A DNA stretch of 64,000 bases from Prochilodus magdalenae. Lineage: Eukaryota > Chordata > Actinopteri > Characiformes > Prochilodontidae. Both the position numbers and the translations under genes were made by a program. This document shows positions 53,925-64,000 of the stretch, piece after piece (position 1 is the first letter of the stretch; every line of letters starts with the position of its first letter). The notes beneath the pieces were generated by a model that had not been told where the DNA came from, ran no database searches, and worked only from the letters and a program-made list of their open reading frames with translations. The stretch lies in contig JAMWET010006596.1 of assembly GCA_024036415.1 (NCBI GenBank), forward strand, positions 124,001 through 188,000, written 5' to 3'.

Positions 53925-54050
53925 TACAAACTACTGCCGGGACAAATTCCATGTAAGTGATATCGCACTTGGCCAAAAAATATATTCAAGCATCTGAGGA
54001 GTCCATTAAAATCAGTAAAGTAAGTAAAATCAAAATTCAATTCAGACCAC
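53925..54050 (+). repeat. LINE 3'-tail-like fragment, copy B
   Basis: It reads 'ctactgccgggacaaattcc', then 'atgtaagtgatatcgcacttggcc', and shares the order of motifs with copy A 3.3 kb to the left, including the following AT-rich 'aaaatcaaaatt'. It is likely a dispersed non-LTR fragment, not a local duplication. Confidence 0.45.
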
Positions 54051-54300
54051 AGCTAAGGAGAACCACAATGTAAAAAGCTGGGGAAGGCACGTGTCATGCC
54101 AAAATTACAATGCCACAATTGGCAAATCAAATATCTATTACAACTCATTAAGTTAAAAAAAGAAAAACCTATGACCAAGATTTATGGCTACTTAGGTACC
54201 TGGAAAAAGGATAATTAGCCCACTGTCGAGGTTTACACAGCAATTTTCCAACATTAAAAAAGAATGAGGGGGGAAACAAGGTGGACATGCAGCCAAATCC

Positions 54301-54650
54301 CTGACCGTCACAAGACTTGGTGTAAGCTAAAAACAGCAATAAAGGAGTGTGTGTAGGCAGCGGGCTTCTATAATTGAATTGAGTCTATTAGGTGAATTAA
54401 AGGAGCTTTCATAAAGCCGGCTCCTCCTGACGGGCCTGCAGTTGCATATTAGCAGCATGGGCACAGTTCCAAAGGCACAGTGCCATGCAGCTGCTTTGGC
54501 GCACGCCTTTCCCCCTCCGCTTCACACACACTCCTACACACAAGCGCACTCGCACGCTGCCCGTCACCCCACCCACAGACAGCCTGCAACAGTGACAAGC
54601 CTGAACGCAGCCTCCTTGCGCAGCTACCACCGCTGATTCTCACACAAACA
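54301..54650. promoter_or_regulatory. strong candidate intronic conserved non-coding element
   Basis: Unique, compositionally even sequence. It includes 'ataattgaattgagtctatt', 'ttaaaggagctttcataaag' and 'cagttgcatattagcagcat' (an octamer-like ATGC/TAAT arrangement), and GCAGCTGC near 54488. No frame is convincing. Among the intronic blocks this one looks most like a developmental enhancer. Confidence 0.35.
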
Positions 54651-54725
54651 TACACACTTGGTTTATTGTCAGGGGGCGAGTTCGTACGTATGTATGTGTA
54701 CCTGTATTTTATATATACTTACATA

Positions 54726-54760
54726 GTACTGTGTAAACATTTTAGGTACCTGGGAACACT
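54726..54760 (+). repeat. solo Tc1/mariner terminal-repeat motif
   Basis: The string 'tagtactgtgtaaacatttt' followed by AGGTACC matches the fish Tc1/mariner terminus 'cagtactgtgcaaaagtcttaggcacc' in order. No opposite terminus was recognised, so the element is degraded or truncated. Confidence 0.45.
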
Positions 54761-55639
54761 AACTAAATAGCATGTAATACAGCACGCAGAACAGCTGGCA
54801 TTCGATTTGACATGGACTGGACAAGTTTCTGGATGTAGGCCACATCAATGTTCAGCCACTGTTCCATCAAAAAATTGGTAGTTGGGCCAGATGTAAGGGA
54901 CTGTTTTCCATGTATTTCCTGTAGACTGGGATTTTAGCCACTACTGGTCGACCTGTATGACAAAACACTTCCATACACCTGTAAATTCCTCCACACTATG
55001 GTCTTTGGCACAACCAAGTGCAACCACTCCTTTTTGCCAATCATTAACATATGCTTTGGGACCCATTTTCCACACATCGAATGAGACATTCACTGCAGTG
55101 TACCACCTCCTCTCAATCTGTGTATCTGGTTGTGCACACTGTAGGTATTTATAGCCCCATCATCTTTGTGCAACACCATCTGCAGGAGCCTGAAATTACT
55201 ACCATTCATTTCTCAAACTGTGAGCTTATAATCTCTGCTCACAGCAGCCCAACTTAAGTCAGGTGTGCTGGTAATAGAATTTCATAAATTCATATAATGA
55301 GTGAGCGCAAAACTTTGTACTTAAAAACTGCTTTCAAAAGATAACCTACTTTTCTATTGTCTGAAAACAAGACATTCTCATTACTTTCTGCTGCATTAAT
55401 GATTGGTATTTATTCCAATTACACACAATTTTGACTAAATTATTATCCATCATTTTATCCAGCAGGCCTAAAATCAAAGATGAGAGCAAAGAACGTTATG
55501 GTTGAGAAATCTGATTGGCTGAGCTTTTCAAAGCCAGTGAAAAACTTCAACTGTAAAATCTGTACTGTTTGGAGTACTGATAGGTGGAGCCAGACATGAA
55601 GGGTATACTAAGTAAAAGACTTCTAATAAACACAATCTA

Positions 55640-55747
55640 ATGACCAATAGTGAACGGTAACTAAGTAAATGTAATTAGTTACTGTACTTAAGTAGTTGTT
55701 CCGTGTATCTGTACTTTACTGAAGTATTTCCATTTTGGACGAGTTTG
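55640..55747 (+). repeat. dispersed-repeat-like lead-in to minisatellite
   Basis: Contains 'gtaactaagtaaatgtaatt', then 'gtatctgtactttactgaag' and 'tatttccattttggac', a series widely seen in teleost sequence. It merges directly into the first minisatellite unit, so the array appears to have grown from one copy of this repeat. Confidence 0.5.
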
Positions 55748-56881
55748 TACTTTAACTCCACTACATTTCAAACTCAAATATCTTACTTTAACTCCACTAC
55801 ATTTCAAACTCAAATATCTTACTTTAACTCCACTACATTTCAAACTCAAATATCTTACTTTAACTCCACTACATTTCAAACTCAAATATCTTACTTTAAC
55901 TCCACTACATTTCAAACTCAAATATCTTACTTTAACTCCACTACATTTCAAACTCCAATATCTTACTTTAACTCCACTACATTTCAAACTCAAATATCTT
56001 ACTGTAACTCCACTACATTTCAAACTCAAACATCTTACATTAACTCCACTACATTTCAAACTCAGATATCTTACTTTAACTCCACTACATTTCAAACTCA
56101 GATATCTTACTGTAACTCCACTACAACTCAAACTCAGATATCTTACTTTAACTCCACTACATTTCAAACTCAGATATCTTACTTTAACTCCACTACATTT
56201 CACACTCAAATATCTAACTTTAACTCCACTACAGCTCAAACTCAGATATCTTACTTTAACTCCACTACAGCTCAAACTCAGATATCTTACTTTAACTCCA
56301 CTACAGCTCAAACTCAGATATCTTACTTTAACTCCACTACATTTCAAACTCAAATATCTTACTTTAACTCCACTACATTTCAAACTCAGATATCTTACTT
56401 TAACTCCACTACATTTCAAACTCAGATATCTTACTTTAACTCCACTACAGCTCAAACTCAGATATCTTACTTTAACTCCACTACATTTCAAACTCAGATA
56501 TCTTACTGTAACTCCACTACAACTCAAACTCAGATATCTTACTTTAACTCCACTACATTTCACACTCAAATATCTTACTTTAACTCCACTACAGCTCAAA
56601 CTCAGATATCTTACTTTAACTCCACTACATTTCACACTCAAATATCTAACTTTAACTCCACTACAGCTCAAACTCAGATATCTTACTTTAACTCCACTAC
56701 AGCTCAAACTCAGATATCTTACTTTAACTCCACTACAGCTCAAACTCAGATATCTTACTTTAACTCCACTACATTTCAAACTCAGATATCTTACTTTAAC
56801 TCCACTACATTTCACACTCAAATATCTTACTTTAACTCCACTACATTTCAAACTCAGATATCTTACATTAACTCCACTACA
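55748..56881 (+). repeat. 36-bp minisatellite, 31 units plus a partial unit
   Basis: Units of exactly 36 bp ('tactttaactccactacatt', then 'tcaaactcaaatatct') are repeated 31 times plus a partial copy. Variants differ at a few fixed sites: ATTTC/AGCTC/AACTC after 'ctac', CAA/CAC, and CAAATATC/CAGATATC. The unit is a multiple of three with no stop in one frame on each strand. This explains 387-431-codon open frames on both strands, with 12-residue repeats such as YFNSTTFQTQIS on the plus strand. I judge it non-coding. Confidence 0.95.
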
Positions 56882-57840
56882 TTATGCAAAATTTGTAGTT
56901 ACTTTCGGCCTATATGGCATAAAAACCTGACATGTCAAAACAAAATAAGCTTATTTATAGATTTTTGGCCTCTATGGAAATGTCCATTTCAGGTCTGAAG
57001 TACATCAAGGACCACCTGGAGGAAGGTAGGTAAAGCAGGATGGGGTTGGTTAACACATTAAGCATATTGTTCCTGACTGTGTAACTAAATAGACAACATT
57101 ATAGTAATATGTACACATGCACTTGTGACTTGCGAAAGTGTCTTTTTCTGCATTTATACACACACTGTTTCCTGTTATAGTAAATTTGCTTTGGCTAGTT
57201 TATGTTTATGAACAGAGACCTACAGATGCAGTATAGCAAAGGAAACTCATTTATGATCCTGTTTTAAAGAAGTTTTTATTGAACTTTAACTTGTAACAAA
57301 GTTGGAAAAAAATTTTTAAATTAAACTTTGCTTGTTTGCAGAAAGCTATCTTATAGTTCTACCTAATGGAAACCGTCCTCCTTCAGTGTTCTGTGCTTAT
57401 GATCATTGGAACAGACATCAGTGCCAGACTAATTAATGACCTTCTGTTAAAGATTAGAGGACTGTGGGTGATACTAAAGTTTCTTCACCAACAGTTACCA
57501 AACAACTTGGCATGATGGCACAGCAAAATCACCAGTCTGAAGCATGTTATTAGAGCCAAAATCACAAAATTAATTTTTGGTCATCTTACAGCCTGGTCAT
57601 CCTGGAGCAGTCAGGTTCACTAATCAACCCATGTTATACTTATATCCAGGTGAAGTCCAACCTTAAACCTAATCCTACCTTTAACCACTGTAAGCAAAAA
57701 AGAAGAAAATCACACTTTTGTAAACCGACAGACTGACAGGCTGGCCAACCACCAAACAGACAGACAGTCTAGTTTTTATACAGGGATATTTTTGACATGA
57801 AAGTGCACAAAAACTCATCCATACAATCCCTGGTGTGAAA

Positions 57841-58260
57841 CTAGAGCAGCTCTCTACCTGCCCGCAAGTAAGGGTAAATCGTTCTTAACACCAGACTGAG
57901 CCGCAGGGGGTGAATTTTTCTTTTTGTTAAGGGAAGTACCCCCATACTCCCCCTCTGCTTCTCTTCAAACAGGCAGACAGGTGAGAGAGGGGTCATAGAC
58001 ACACACACGTGCTCGCACACACACACACAGATCCCTGCACCTGTGGAAAGAACAGCCTTCCTGGCCCGCTGTGTGTGTGCCTGTGTGTGTGCTCCGCTTG
58101 ACCCCTTGGCCCAGCCCCAGGCTGTCCACTCCTGTCCATACATCTTTCACTTTATGAAGGGGGCCATCACTTTTTCCCGCCCACCTTGGAAAAAAAAAAT
58201 GAACAGGGAGCGTGTAACAACAGCTCACAGATGATAACTGCAGCCAGAAGGATTCAGACC
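57841..58260. promoter_or_regulatory. intronic repeat-poor block with CA-rich part
   Basis: CA-rich low complexity near 57999-58028, within otherwise unique and fairly GC-rich sequence. No coding signal. The regulatory role is only a possibility. Confidence 0.18.
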
Positions 58261-60959
58261 CCTTCTTTTCAAACCCCACCTCAACATTGCTGGATTATGG
58301 AATCTTCTCTTGTTGGGTCTTGCAGGGTGGGCAACGCGTGGCAGACATCTCTCACAGTGAAACTAACTTATAAGAAATTCTACTTTTGCAAACATAACAT
58401 CTAGCTTCCGAACTTACGAATGAGTTCTCAATTCAGTCTCAAGTGAGGTAAGACATGACATGGCCCAACAGCCCAATTTTGTAGGCTCCATGCATCCGGA
58501 GACAGCCTACATCTCGGCTTCATCTGTGTCTACTGGAGCAAGACACTCAGCAAGGCTTCGTCTCTAAAGTAATGGGCTCTTCCAAAAAAAACAGGAACAC
58601 TTGAAGTCAGCCCTCAAAAAAAAAATCAGGCACTTGGGAGAAGCTTGTTTTAATTGCTAGTCACCTAATAGCATGGCAGGAGCTGAAATTTGGATCAAAC
58701 CTAGATAGTTGAGAAAATGAGTGAGTGCCAGGGCCATCGCATCTCAAAAGAAGTCTGACTTGATTTGCTCTCCATATACTCTCTGTTTTTTAAAAGACTT
58801 TCCAAAGCATGTACATTTTGGGGCTTATCTTTTTATAATAAAGCCAAGATACAAACTGCGCTTCATAGTCCCCGAACTAACACTATAGCCACAAGCTAAT
58901 ACACTGTATAAGACCCAAGCTTACACTCTATCCGCAAGCTAATAGCTAGTCCTGATACAACAAAACAATTCAATATACAACATGATAAATCCATTCTGTC
59001 CTTTGCTAAAACTCTGATCAGTTACGTAATAAGCTACATAACTGGTAGACTGCTTGATTGCTAATATACAGTGTCATTAAGACTTTTGCTCTAGAGGGTG
59101 AGGTTAGAGAGGGAGGGTGGCTGTTCTGAACCATGAGAAAAGAAGACAGGTCAGCTGAGATGTAGCACACAACCCCACATCCCACATCAAAAGCGGCACA
59201 AACCCACGGAACACCATGCCACCTTGTGCAGGAAAGGGAGCAAGGCCAGGCAGGCCCAGGAATTCCTCCAGGTTTTATAAAGAGCACACCAGAGGAAACC
59301 AGGCAGCTCTCCAAACTTGTTTTGATGCCCTCAGGATCTCAGAGAAATGAAGTCAGCCAGCAAAAAAAAAAGCCCAAAAGATGCCTGACTGAAGACCTGA
59401 TAAGGAGACTTCCTCGGCAGTGCCACTTTAGGTTTCACCTAGAAGCTACATTCAATAAACCATGTTTGTGTATATGGGACAACACAACCATTCATACCCT
59501 GAAGCATTTAGCATGACCCACACTCAGCACAAACTGCTCCGTTCTACAACCATTAGTGTTGGTCATTAGAAGCAAGTGATCCACAGTCCCCTCTCTTTTC
59601 CATGAGCAGTCTAAGGAGGGTAAGCATGTCCCTCAGTGCGCTAGCAACTACAAGGGTAGCGATGCAAAAGTACATGCCCCAGCATGTCTCTATTAGCATA
59701 CTGGCCACTTCTTGGGAGGTCAGCCTGGTGTTTTCTCTTAAGTGTTGACTGTCCGCTGGGCAACGTTACGCCTTAAAGCACAGGAATCCACTCTAAGCTC
59801 TACCTACTGCCGAGCAGCAAAGGAGCGCAGCGCAGGGCCGGGGACGCACAATGACCACAAGACGTGCCCACTGTGCCAAAGCAAGCCAACATCCTGTGGT
59901 TTTGAATTCAGCTGGGTCCAGGACCGTACAGGTGGAGCACTGTGTTGGCCAACATATCTTTCTTTGCCCCGGGAACTTTTCCACAAGTACTATTATTCGC
60001 CTCTCAGCTATTGTATCGCTTGGTTTTCATGTGAACCACTAAACCGTCAATAAACAACAGTAACTTATCTTGCAGTTGTTTGTAAAGTTACTAAGCTGAT
60101 AAATAAATAAACAAATAAATAAGCAAAACTGTTTATTTTTTTGTAATAAGACTAGAAAAAACAAATGCTTATTTTAATTAGTTTATGAACATTACTTAAA
60201 GTACCAAAAATATATATATTTTGATTATTTCATTTCCAGAATTGAGTTAGAGTATTCATATTAGATTCTTTTGTTTTATATTTGATGTATTTTGAGAAGA
60301 ACATTAAACTGCACTTATTTAATTAACAAGAATTTTGTCTCAACCTGGATTGTGTTGAATTGTAATCAGATCCCTAGAAATAAGCTTTCTAGATTGATTT
60401 TGTCCAAATTTAGACTGCATGAGTTCTAATGTTTAGTAATTTTAGAAATACAAAGAGCACTGTTCATCACTCTAGACACTCTAAAGTTCCCTTTTTCTTT
60501 TCTTGTAGGAGACAAGACACAATTTTCAAAGCAAATGTTCAAAAGAAAGTTCAATTAATTGAAACCTGAAGTTGAGCAATACTACAACCATATTACCACC
60601 ATATAAAATTTGTTTTATATTAACAAAATATGCATCCAAGACTACTGGATGGCAGTGTTGGAAGTGCTGGACTATCCCGTTTAAAAAGCAAACAGCAAAC
60701 ATGACAGCAGACTGGCCTGACACAGAAACCCGTAAGAAGCAGACCAGCATTACTGCTCCGCTGCTGTAGAGCCCTGACCTGGCCACTGTAATGCTTCTTG
60801 GCTAACCTGCCTGATAAAGAGAGCTCTTCCTCAGTAAAACAGTAAGCTCTCCTTTCCCTCGCGTGCTGGGAGAGATCTTTTAACAATGGGCAGTTCTCCT
60901 GCAGTCAGGCAATTCATCACTGAAGAGTGAGGATCACTCTTTATGACCCAAACACTGCG

Positions 60960-61210
60960 TGAGCAGAGAGGCTCTTTGCATGTGTCCTTACTGACTGTGG
61001 GTGCACACTAATTTGGGCGGCAGCGTCATTACCTCGCCCTCTGTTATCATAGTAATAACGGCGCACGGCCAGTCAGGGGCACTTGCATGCATGTCCTCAA
61101 GTCTGAGCATGTCGGCGTTGCCTCTGTAAATTGCTACTCTAATCAACAGGTTGTTTAACAGTAACCAAGGCTATGGACATGACAAGCAGAAGGCATTACT
61201 TCCTCCTTCC
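60960..61210. promoter_or_regulatory. intronic CpG-bearing island, candidate conserved non-coding element
   Basis: Unique sequence 'taatttgggcggcagcgtca' followed by 'cagtaataacggcgcacggc'-like CpG-rich sequence, flanked by AT-rich DNA. It lies 1 kb from the opa1 exon cluster. Confidence 0.3.
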
Positions 61211-61721
61211 CTCTCTGCCTCTCTCCCTCTCCCCTTCTCTCACCCATTCTGCATGGCAATTAAAGAAGGACTCAAATCTTAGCAGAGAATAAAATAAAAA
61301 AAAGATTTACAGAAACAGGGAACAGAATAGAAAGATAAAAATATGCCTTACTTTCAAGTCTCTACAAGAACTGACGAGAGGCAATATGCTAATTCTATGC
61401 AATATGCTAAATTTCATGATGACTTAAATCATAGAAATGATCCAGTGGACTACGAAACAATCCACCTACATAACTTCCATATCAAGTTAAGAACATTTTT
61501 CATCTCCTTTAGAAGTTACCGTTTTGGGAGACTGTAGTTCTTATTGTGACAGTGATGACATATAAACAGTGCGCAGGTTAATACTATGAGAAATGAGTGC
61601 AGGTGCATATCCTGTCACAGCTTCATAATCTGTCACATAATACAAAAGGCAGACCGCAACCACGAGTGAAATCTGACATCATCTACTACAAACGACTACA
61701 AATTTGTTTTTCAGAACATTA

Positions 61722-61737
61722 CTGCCCTCTAGTGGCA
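61722..61737 (-). promoter_or_regulatory. CTCF-like motif
   Basis: The minus strand reads TGCCACTAGAGGGCAG. This fits the CTCF core CCASYAGRKGGC closely (CCACTAGAGGGC). It lies inside the opa1 last intron, 416 bp from the penultimate exon. Occupancy is untested. Confidence 0.5.
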
Positions 61738-62152
61738 AACCCTAAACACACACGTTGGAGATGTATTGTAAGGAGAAACAAAGGATTATCAGACTTCTTA
61801 AGCTGATATAGGGATACACTACATGTTGGAAATCTAAAGAATTCAAATCCATGTGTTTCAGACCCGTTAGTGAATATTAAGCATGTATGTTTTTGATCCG
61901 ACTTCGGCATGATGTAGTAGCATATTCTGGTCAATGATTCAATCTGAATTGATTTCTTTAACATAATTAAAATGCACGAGTGTGAAAGCAGTAAATACAG
62001 CAAGTAAATAAAGACACATGGTGAACAGATACTCACGTGTCTAAAGCACAGGCACAGTTAAGTGCATGAACCCTCTAAAACTACCACACTGATAACAGAA
62101 TGGAAACTGCTCTTGGCCACAAGAATGGTGAATTATGTGATAAGACACTTAC

Positions 62153-62263
62153 TGAGGTCTTCAGCCAGCTGAACTCTCCTGCCAGTGATCAGATGCACTT
62201 TCTTCTCGTTGTCCTCACCAAAGTCCTCCAGCACCTCTTTCACATTCTTCTCCAAGCGCCGCA
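62153..62263 (-). CDS. opa1: opa1 coding exon, penultimate (GED-like helix)
   Basis: This 111-nt exon completes Val and encodes 36 codons plus one base: [20 protein letters not shown], then [17 protein letters not shown]. The heptad-like charged helix is the C-terminal GED-type coiled segment that packs on the stalk and bundle-signalling element in dynamins. The acceptor is TTCAG and the donor CTCA^GTAAGT, a near-consensus site. It is followed by the 22.3 kb last intron. Confidence 0.95.
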
Positions 62264-62458
62264 CTGAAGAGTCAACAAAGGACAACCAGGATTTTCTAAA
62301 CATTTAAGCCTTGATGAATCATCACATGGAAAAGAGCAGATCTAAATTAAGTTCGGTCAAACACAAGATAACTGATGCCCCAGATATTCACACCAGTCCG
62401 AAAAGTAGATTAGAAAAACCAAGTTAAACATGTGTGACAAAAGTACTAAAAATGGTCA

Positions 62459-62599
<141 letters not shown>

Positions 62600-62733
62600 C
62601 TAGAACAAAAACAAAAACACATAGTTCCTAAACTGCTCCTCAACAATCTGGGCTTCATGACACAATATGGCACTCAATAAAATAGGAGCAAATCCACAGT
62701 ACTTTAGAATATTAACAAAGATTTTATCCTTAC

Positions 62734-62850
62734 CTCTGAGTCTACAAAGTGCCTCTGGTAATAGTAGAAGCCTCTTCGACAGAGGTTACAGTGGAACAAG
62801 GCCTTCTGAAGAAAGTGGCGTCGGTAAAGTTGGTGCCATGTGTCCTTGAT
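62734..62850 (-). CDS. opa1: opa1 coding exon with CxxC, paddle/stalk
   Basis: This 117-nt, 39-codon exon is phase 0 at both ends. It encodes [20 protein letters not shown], then [19 protein letters not shown]. The [16 protein letters not shown] block is nearly invariant in vertebrate OPA1 as I know it. The CxxC pair is kept here; it is part of the cysteine set discussed as redox-sensitive in OPA1. The acceptor is TATAG and the donor GAG^GTAAGG. Confidence 0.96.
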
Positions 62851-62950
62851 CTATAAAAGGAATGGAATCATATATGTCAGGACATTATATTTTTCCTATT
62901 TCAGCAACAAATACAGCAGGTCTAAAAGACAACACTTCTCCGTGACTGAC

Positions 62951-63091
62951 CAGCACAGGATCCACCTCGACCCCTCGAGCCTCCAGGTTCTTGCGGACAG
63001 TGGTGACCTCATCGTTGGCCAGATAAGCAGTGTGGTCCTCGTGCAGCTTCAGTAGACGTTCCAGCTCATTTTTGGTTTCATTGCGGATGTG
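62951..63091 (-). CDS. opa1: opa1 coding exon, paddle region
   Basis: This 141-nt, 47-codon exon is phase 0 at both ends. It encodes [20 protein letters not shown], then [20 protein letters not shown] and VEVDPVL. The pattern NETKNELE, then [23 protein letters not shown], is diagnostic of vertebrate OPA1. Compared with human OPA1 from memory, two cysteines on either side of NETKNELE are His and Leu here. The acceptor is CACAG and the donor CTG^GTCAGT. Confidence 0.95.
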
Positions 63092-63177
63092 CTGTGAGAA
63101 AAGTGCATCTGTTTTGCTAAATACGGTAATAAAACAAGCTCTACTGAGGTGCTGACAGTGGGAGAAGACTTTCTAAC

Positions 63178-63257
63178 CTGTTCTGGTGTGCGTTTCGTCC
63201 AGCTCATCCATCTCTGCTTCCAGTCTGGCCCCACCATATCTGATATTACTGACTCAG
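63178..63257 (-). CDS. opa1: opa1 coding exon, paddle region
   Basis: This 80-nt exon completes a Thr codon (A|CT) and then encodes 26 codons. They contain the MVGPDWKQRW motif, followed by the TKRTPEQ end. The acceptor is TCAG and the donor CAG^GTTAG. The Trp-rich MVGPDW-x-x-RW-x-x-W core belongs to the region that forms the lipid-binding paddle in OPA1/Mgm1 structures. The next intron is only 86 bp, the shortest here. Confidence 0.94.
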
Positions 63258-63365
63258 CTGAGCGAGGACATCAGGGGAGGGAAATACGAGTGACAAAACA
63301 AAGTACAAGTGAGAGCAGAGCACAGAAAACAAAGCAAGAAATGCCTCTAAAAGTCTGGCACCCAC

Positions 63366-63474
63366 TGTCGTTAAGGCGAGACTGCAGTGTCTCCTCCATA
63401 AACTGGATAGCAGCATCCCATTGAGGTTTGTCTGTGATGGAGCGATCTTCGAGAGCATTGTGCTGGATCACTCT
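63366..63474 (-). CDS. opa1: opa1 coding exon, stalk to paddle
   Basis: This 109-nt exon encodes 36 codons plus one base (phase 1 exit). It starts after a minus-strand TTTAG acceptor with Arg-Val-Ile-Gln-His and continues [20 protein letters not shown] to RLND. The family signature is the [18 protein letters not shown] stretch, which human OPA1 shares almost residue for residue. The donor is A^GTGGGT. The next intron is 108 bp. Confidence 0.94.
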
Positions 63475-63836
63475 CTAAAGCGAAGGAAAAGAAGTGAGCA
63501 GCACAGCCATATTTATCATACTGCAAAAACATTTTTGCGTCTGAGCATATGGTGGATATACTAAGTTTGTGAACACTGAATGCATGTTTCATTTCAGAGA
63601 CAGTAGAAACGTGTCTACCTAACTGGATATGTAAACTGGTTCTGTTTCGTCTGTTCCAAATAATTACATATCATAAAATTATTGTGAAGCATACAGAGTA
63701 TCGAGAAATGTCTAAAAGGATTATCTTCTATTCATATCACATACCAGTACAAACATCACTCAAATATTACATCAAACCCCTTCAAATAACTAAACCATTA
63801 CAAGGGACAAGTAAACACTTAGGATCAAGTCTTTAC

Positions 63837-64000
63837 CAAGCTGTCCAGGGCTCGTTCGTTCCACTTATGCCTCTTAATGCTCTCATCTTTGACGGCTTCT
63901 TTGAGCTTGTCAAAGATGTCATCCTGATCTTTCCCTTTATACTCTGCCATGAAACGAGCAAACTCTTCTTGCAATGTCTCCCAGGCAACCTGCACGGAAA
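63837..64000 (-). CDS. opa1: opa1 coding exon (first visible), stalk region
   Basis: The exon ends at a GT donor (complement of 63836-63835) directly after codons for Asp-Ser-Leu. Reading from [10 protein letters not shown] to that point gives 51 codons, including [19 protein letters not shown], which is OPA1 stalk sequence. The right-hand boundary is uncertain. The minus-strand bases 64000-63990 read like a short pyrimidine tract ending in CAG, so the exon may start at 63989 (153 nt, phase 0). Alternatively the exon may run past the window edge, giving Ser-Val-Gln before VAWET, comparable to Ala-Val-Glu in human. It is separated from the next exon by a 362-bp intron. Confidence 0.93.

Larger units (their letters stand above)
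39855..62152 (-). other. opa1: opa1 last intron, 22.3 kb
   Basis: GTAAGT opens the intron at 62152 and TTCTGCAG closes it at 39855. All the other visible introns are 86-362 bp, so this one is at least 60 times longer than its neighbours. It contains a Tc1-like element, a minisatellite, LINE-tail-like repeats, simple repeats and several GC-rich islands, listed separately. I saw no other gene inside it on either strand. Stretches not listed separately (39860-42240, 42290-43000, 43561-44940, 44993-45619, 46211-46750, 48310-49370, 50201-50570, 51150-53920, 54051-54300, 54770-55640, 56882-57840, 58261-60959, 61211-61720 and 61738-62152) hold AT-rich sequence in which I see no feature. Confidence 0.92.

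Noticed and set aside
55748..56881. CRISPR array
   Set aside because: The units are contiguous 36-bp tandem repeats with no unique spacers, in a eukaryotic intron.
55703..56998. Repetitive secreted or adhesin-like protein gene with 12-residue repeats
   Set aside because: It is a stop-free minisatellite open on both strands, with no signal peptide, no splice context and no non-repeat domain.

Overview
The window is a piece of a bony-fish (teleost) chromosome. It is almost entirely non-coding: AT-rich DNA with relics of Tc1/mariner transposons, tetranucleotide and minisatellite arrays, and islands of more GC-rich, low-repeat sequence. The teleost call rests on the repeat types and on the divergence of the one gene present from its human counterpart, as I remember the human protein. 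I cannot name the species.

Only one gene is supported: the 3' part of opa1, the mitochondrial inner-membrane dynamin-like GTPase, on the minus strand. Eight coding exons are visible. Seven lie between 62153 and the right edge at 64000, and the eighth, with the last 20 codons and the stop, lies at 39790-39854. Together they give about 289 residues from the stalk/paddle region to the C-terminus. Every junction has a GT donor and an AG acceptor, and the reading phases fit across all of them. The 5' part of the gene (leader, transmembrane segment, GTPase domain) lies beyond 64000.

The layout from left to right is as follows. 1-39386 is intergenic DNA downstream of opa1. It holds three related Tc1-like relics (13140-18021), a fourth Tc1-like relic near 25.1-25.6 kb, two MITE-like elements (8159-8511 and 9764-10267), an AGAT/AGAC/AGGC microsatellite (22297-22743), and a series of GC-rich islands that look like candidate conserved non-coding elements. 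39387-39854 holds the opa1 3' UTR and last coding exon. 39855-62152 is a single 22.3 kb last intron, with a TA-flanked Tc1-like element (46751-48309), a 36-bp minisatellite of about 31 units (55748-56881), LINE-tail-like repeats and more GC-rich islands. 62153-64000 holds the compact exon cluster with introns of 86-362 bp.

In human, OPA1 is followed on its 3' side by a gene desert and then HES1. The arrangement here (a long silent flank plus a very long last intron, both with spaced GC-rich islands) fits a regulatory block in which opa1 is a bystander to a downstream hes/her gene. That gene is not in the window, so this is inference. I found no novel protein system, CRISPR array, or structural RNA gene.
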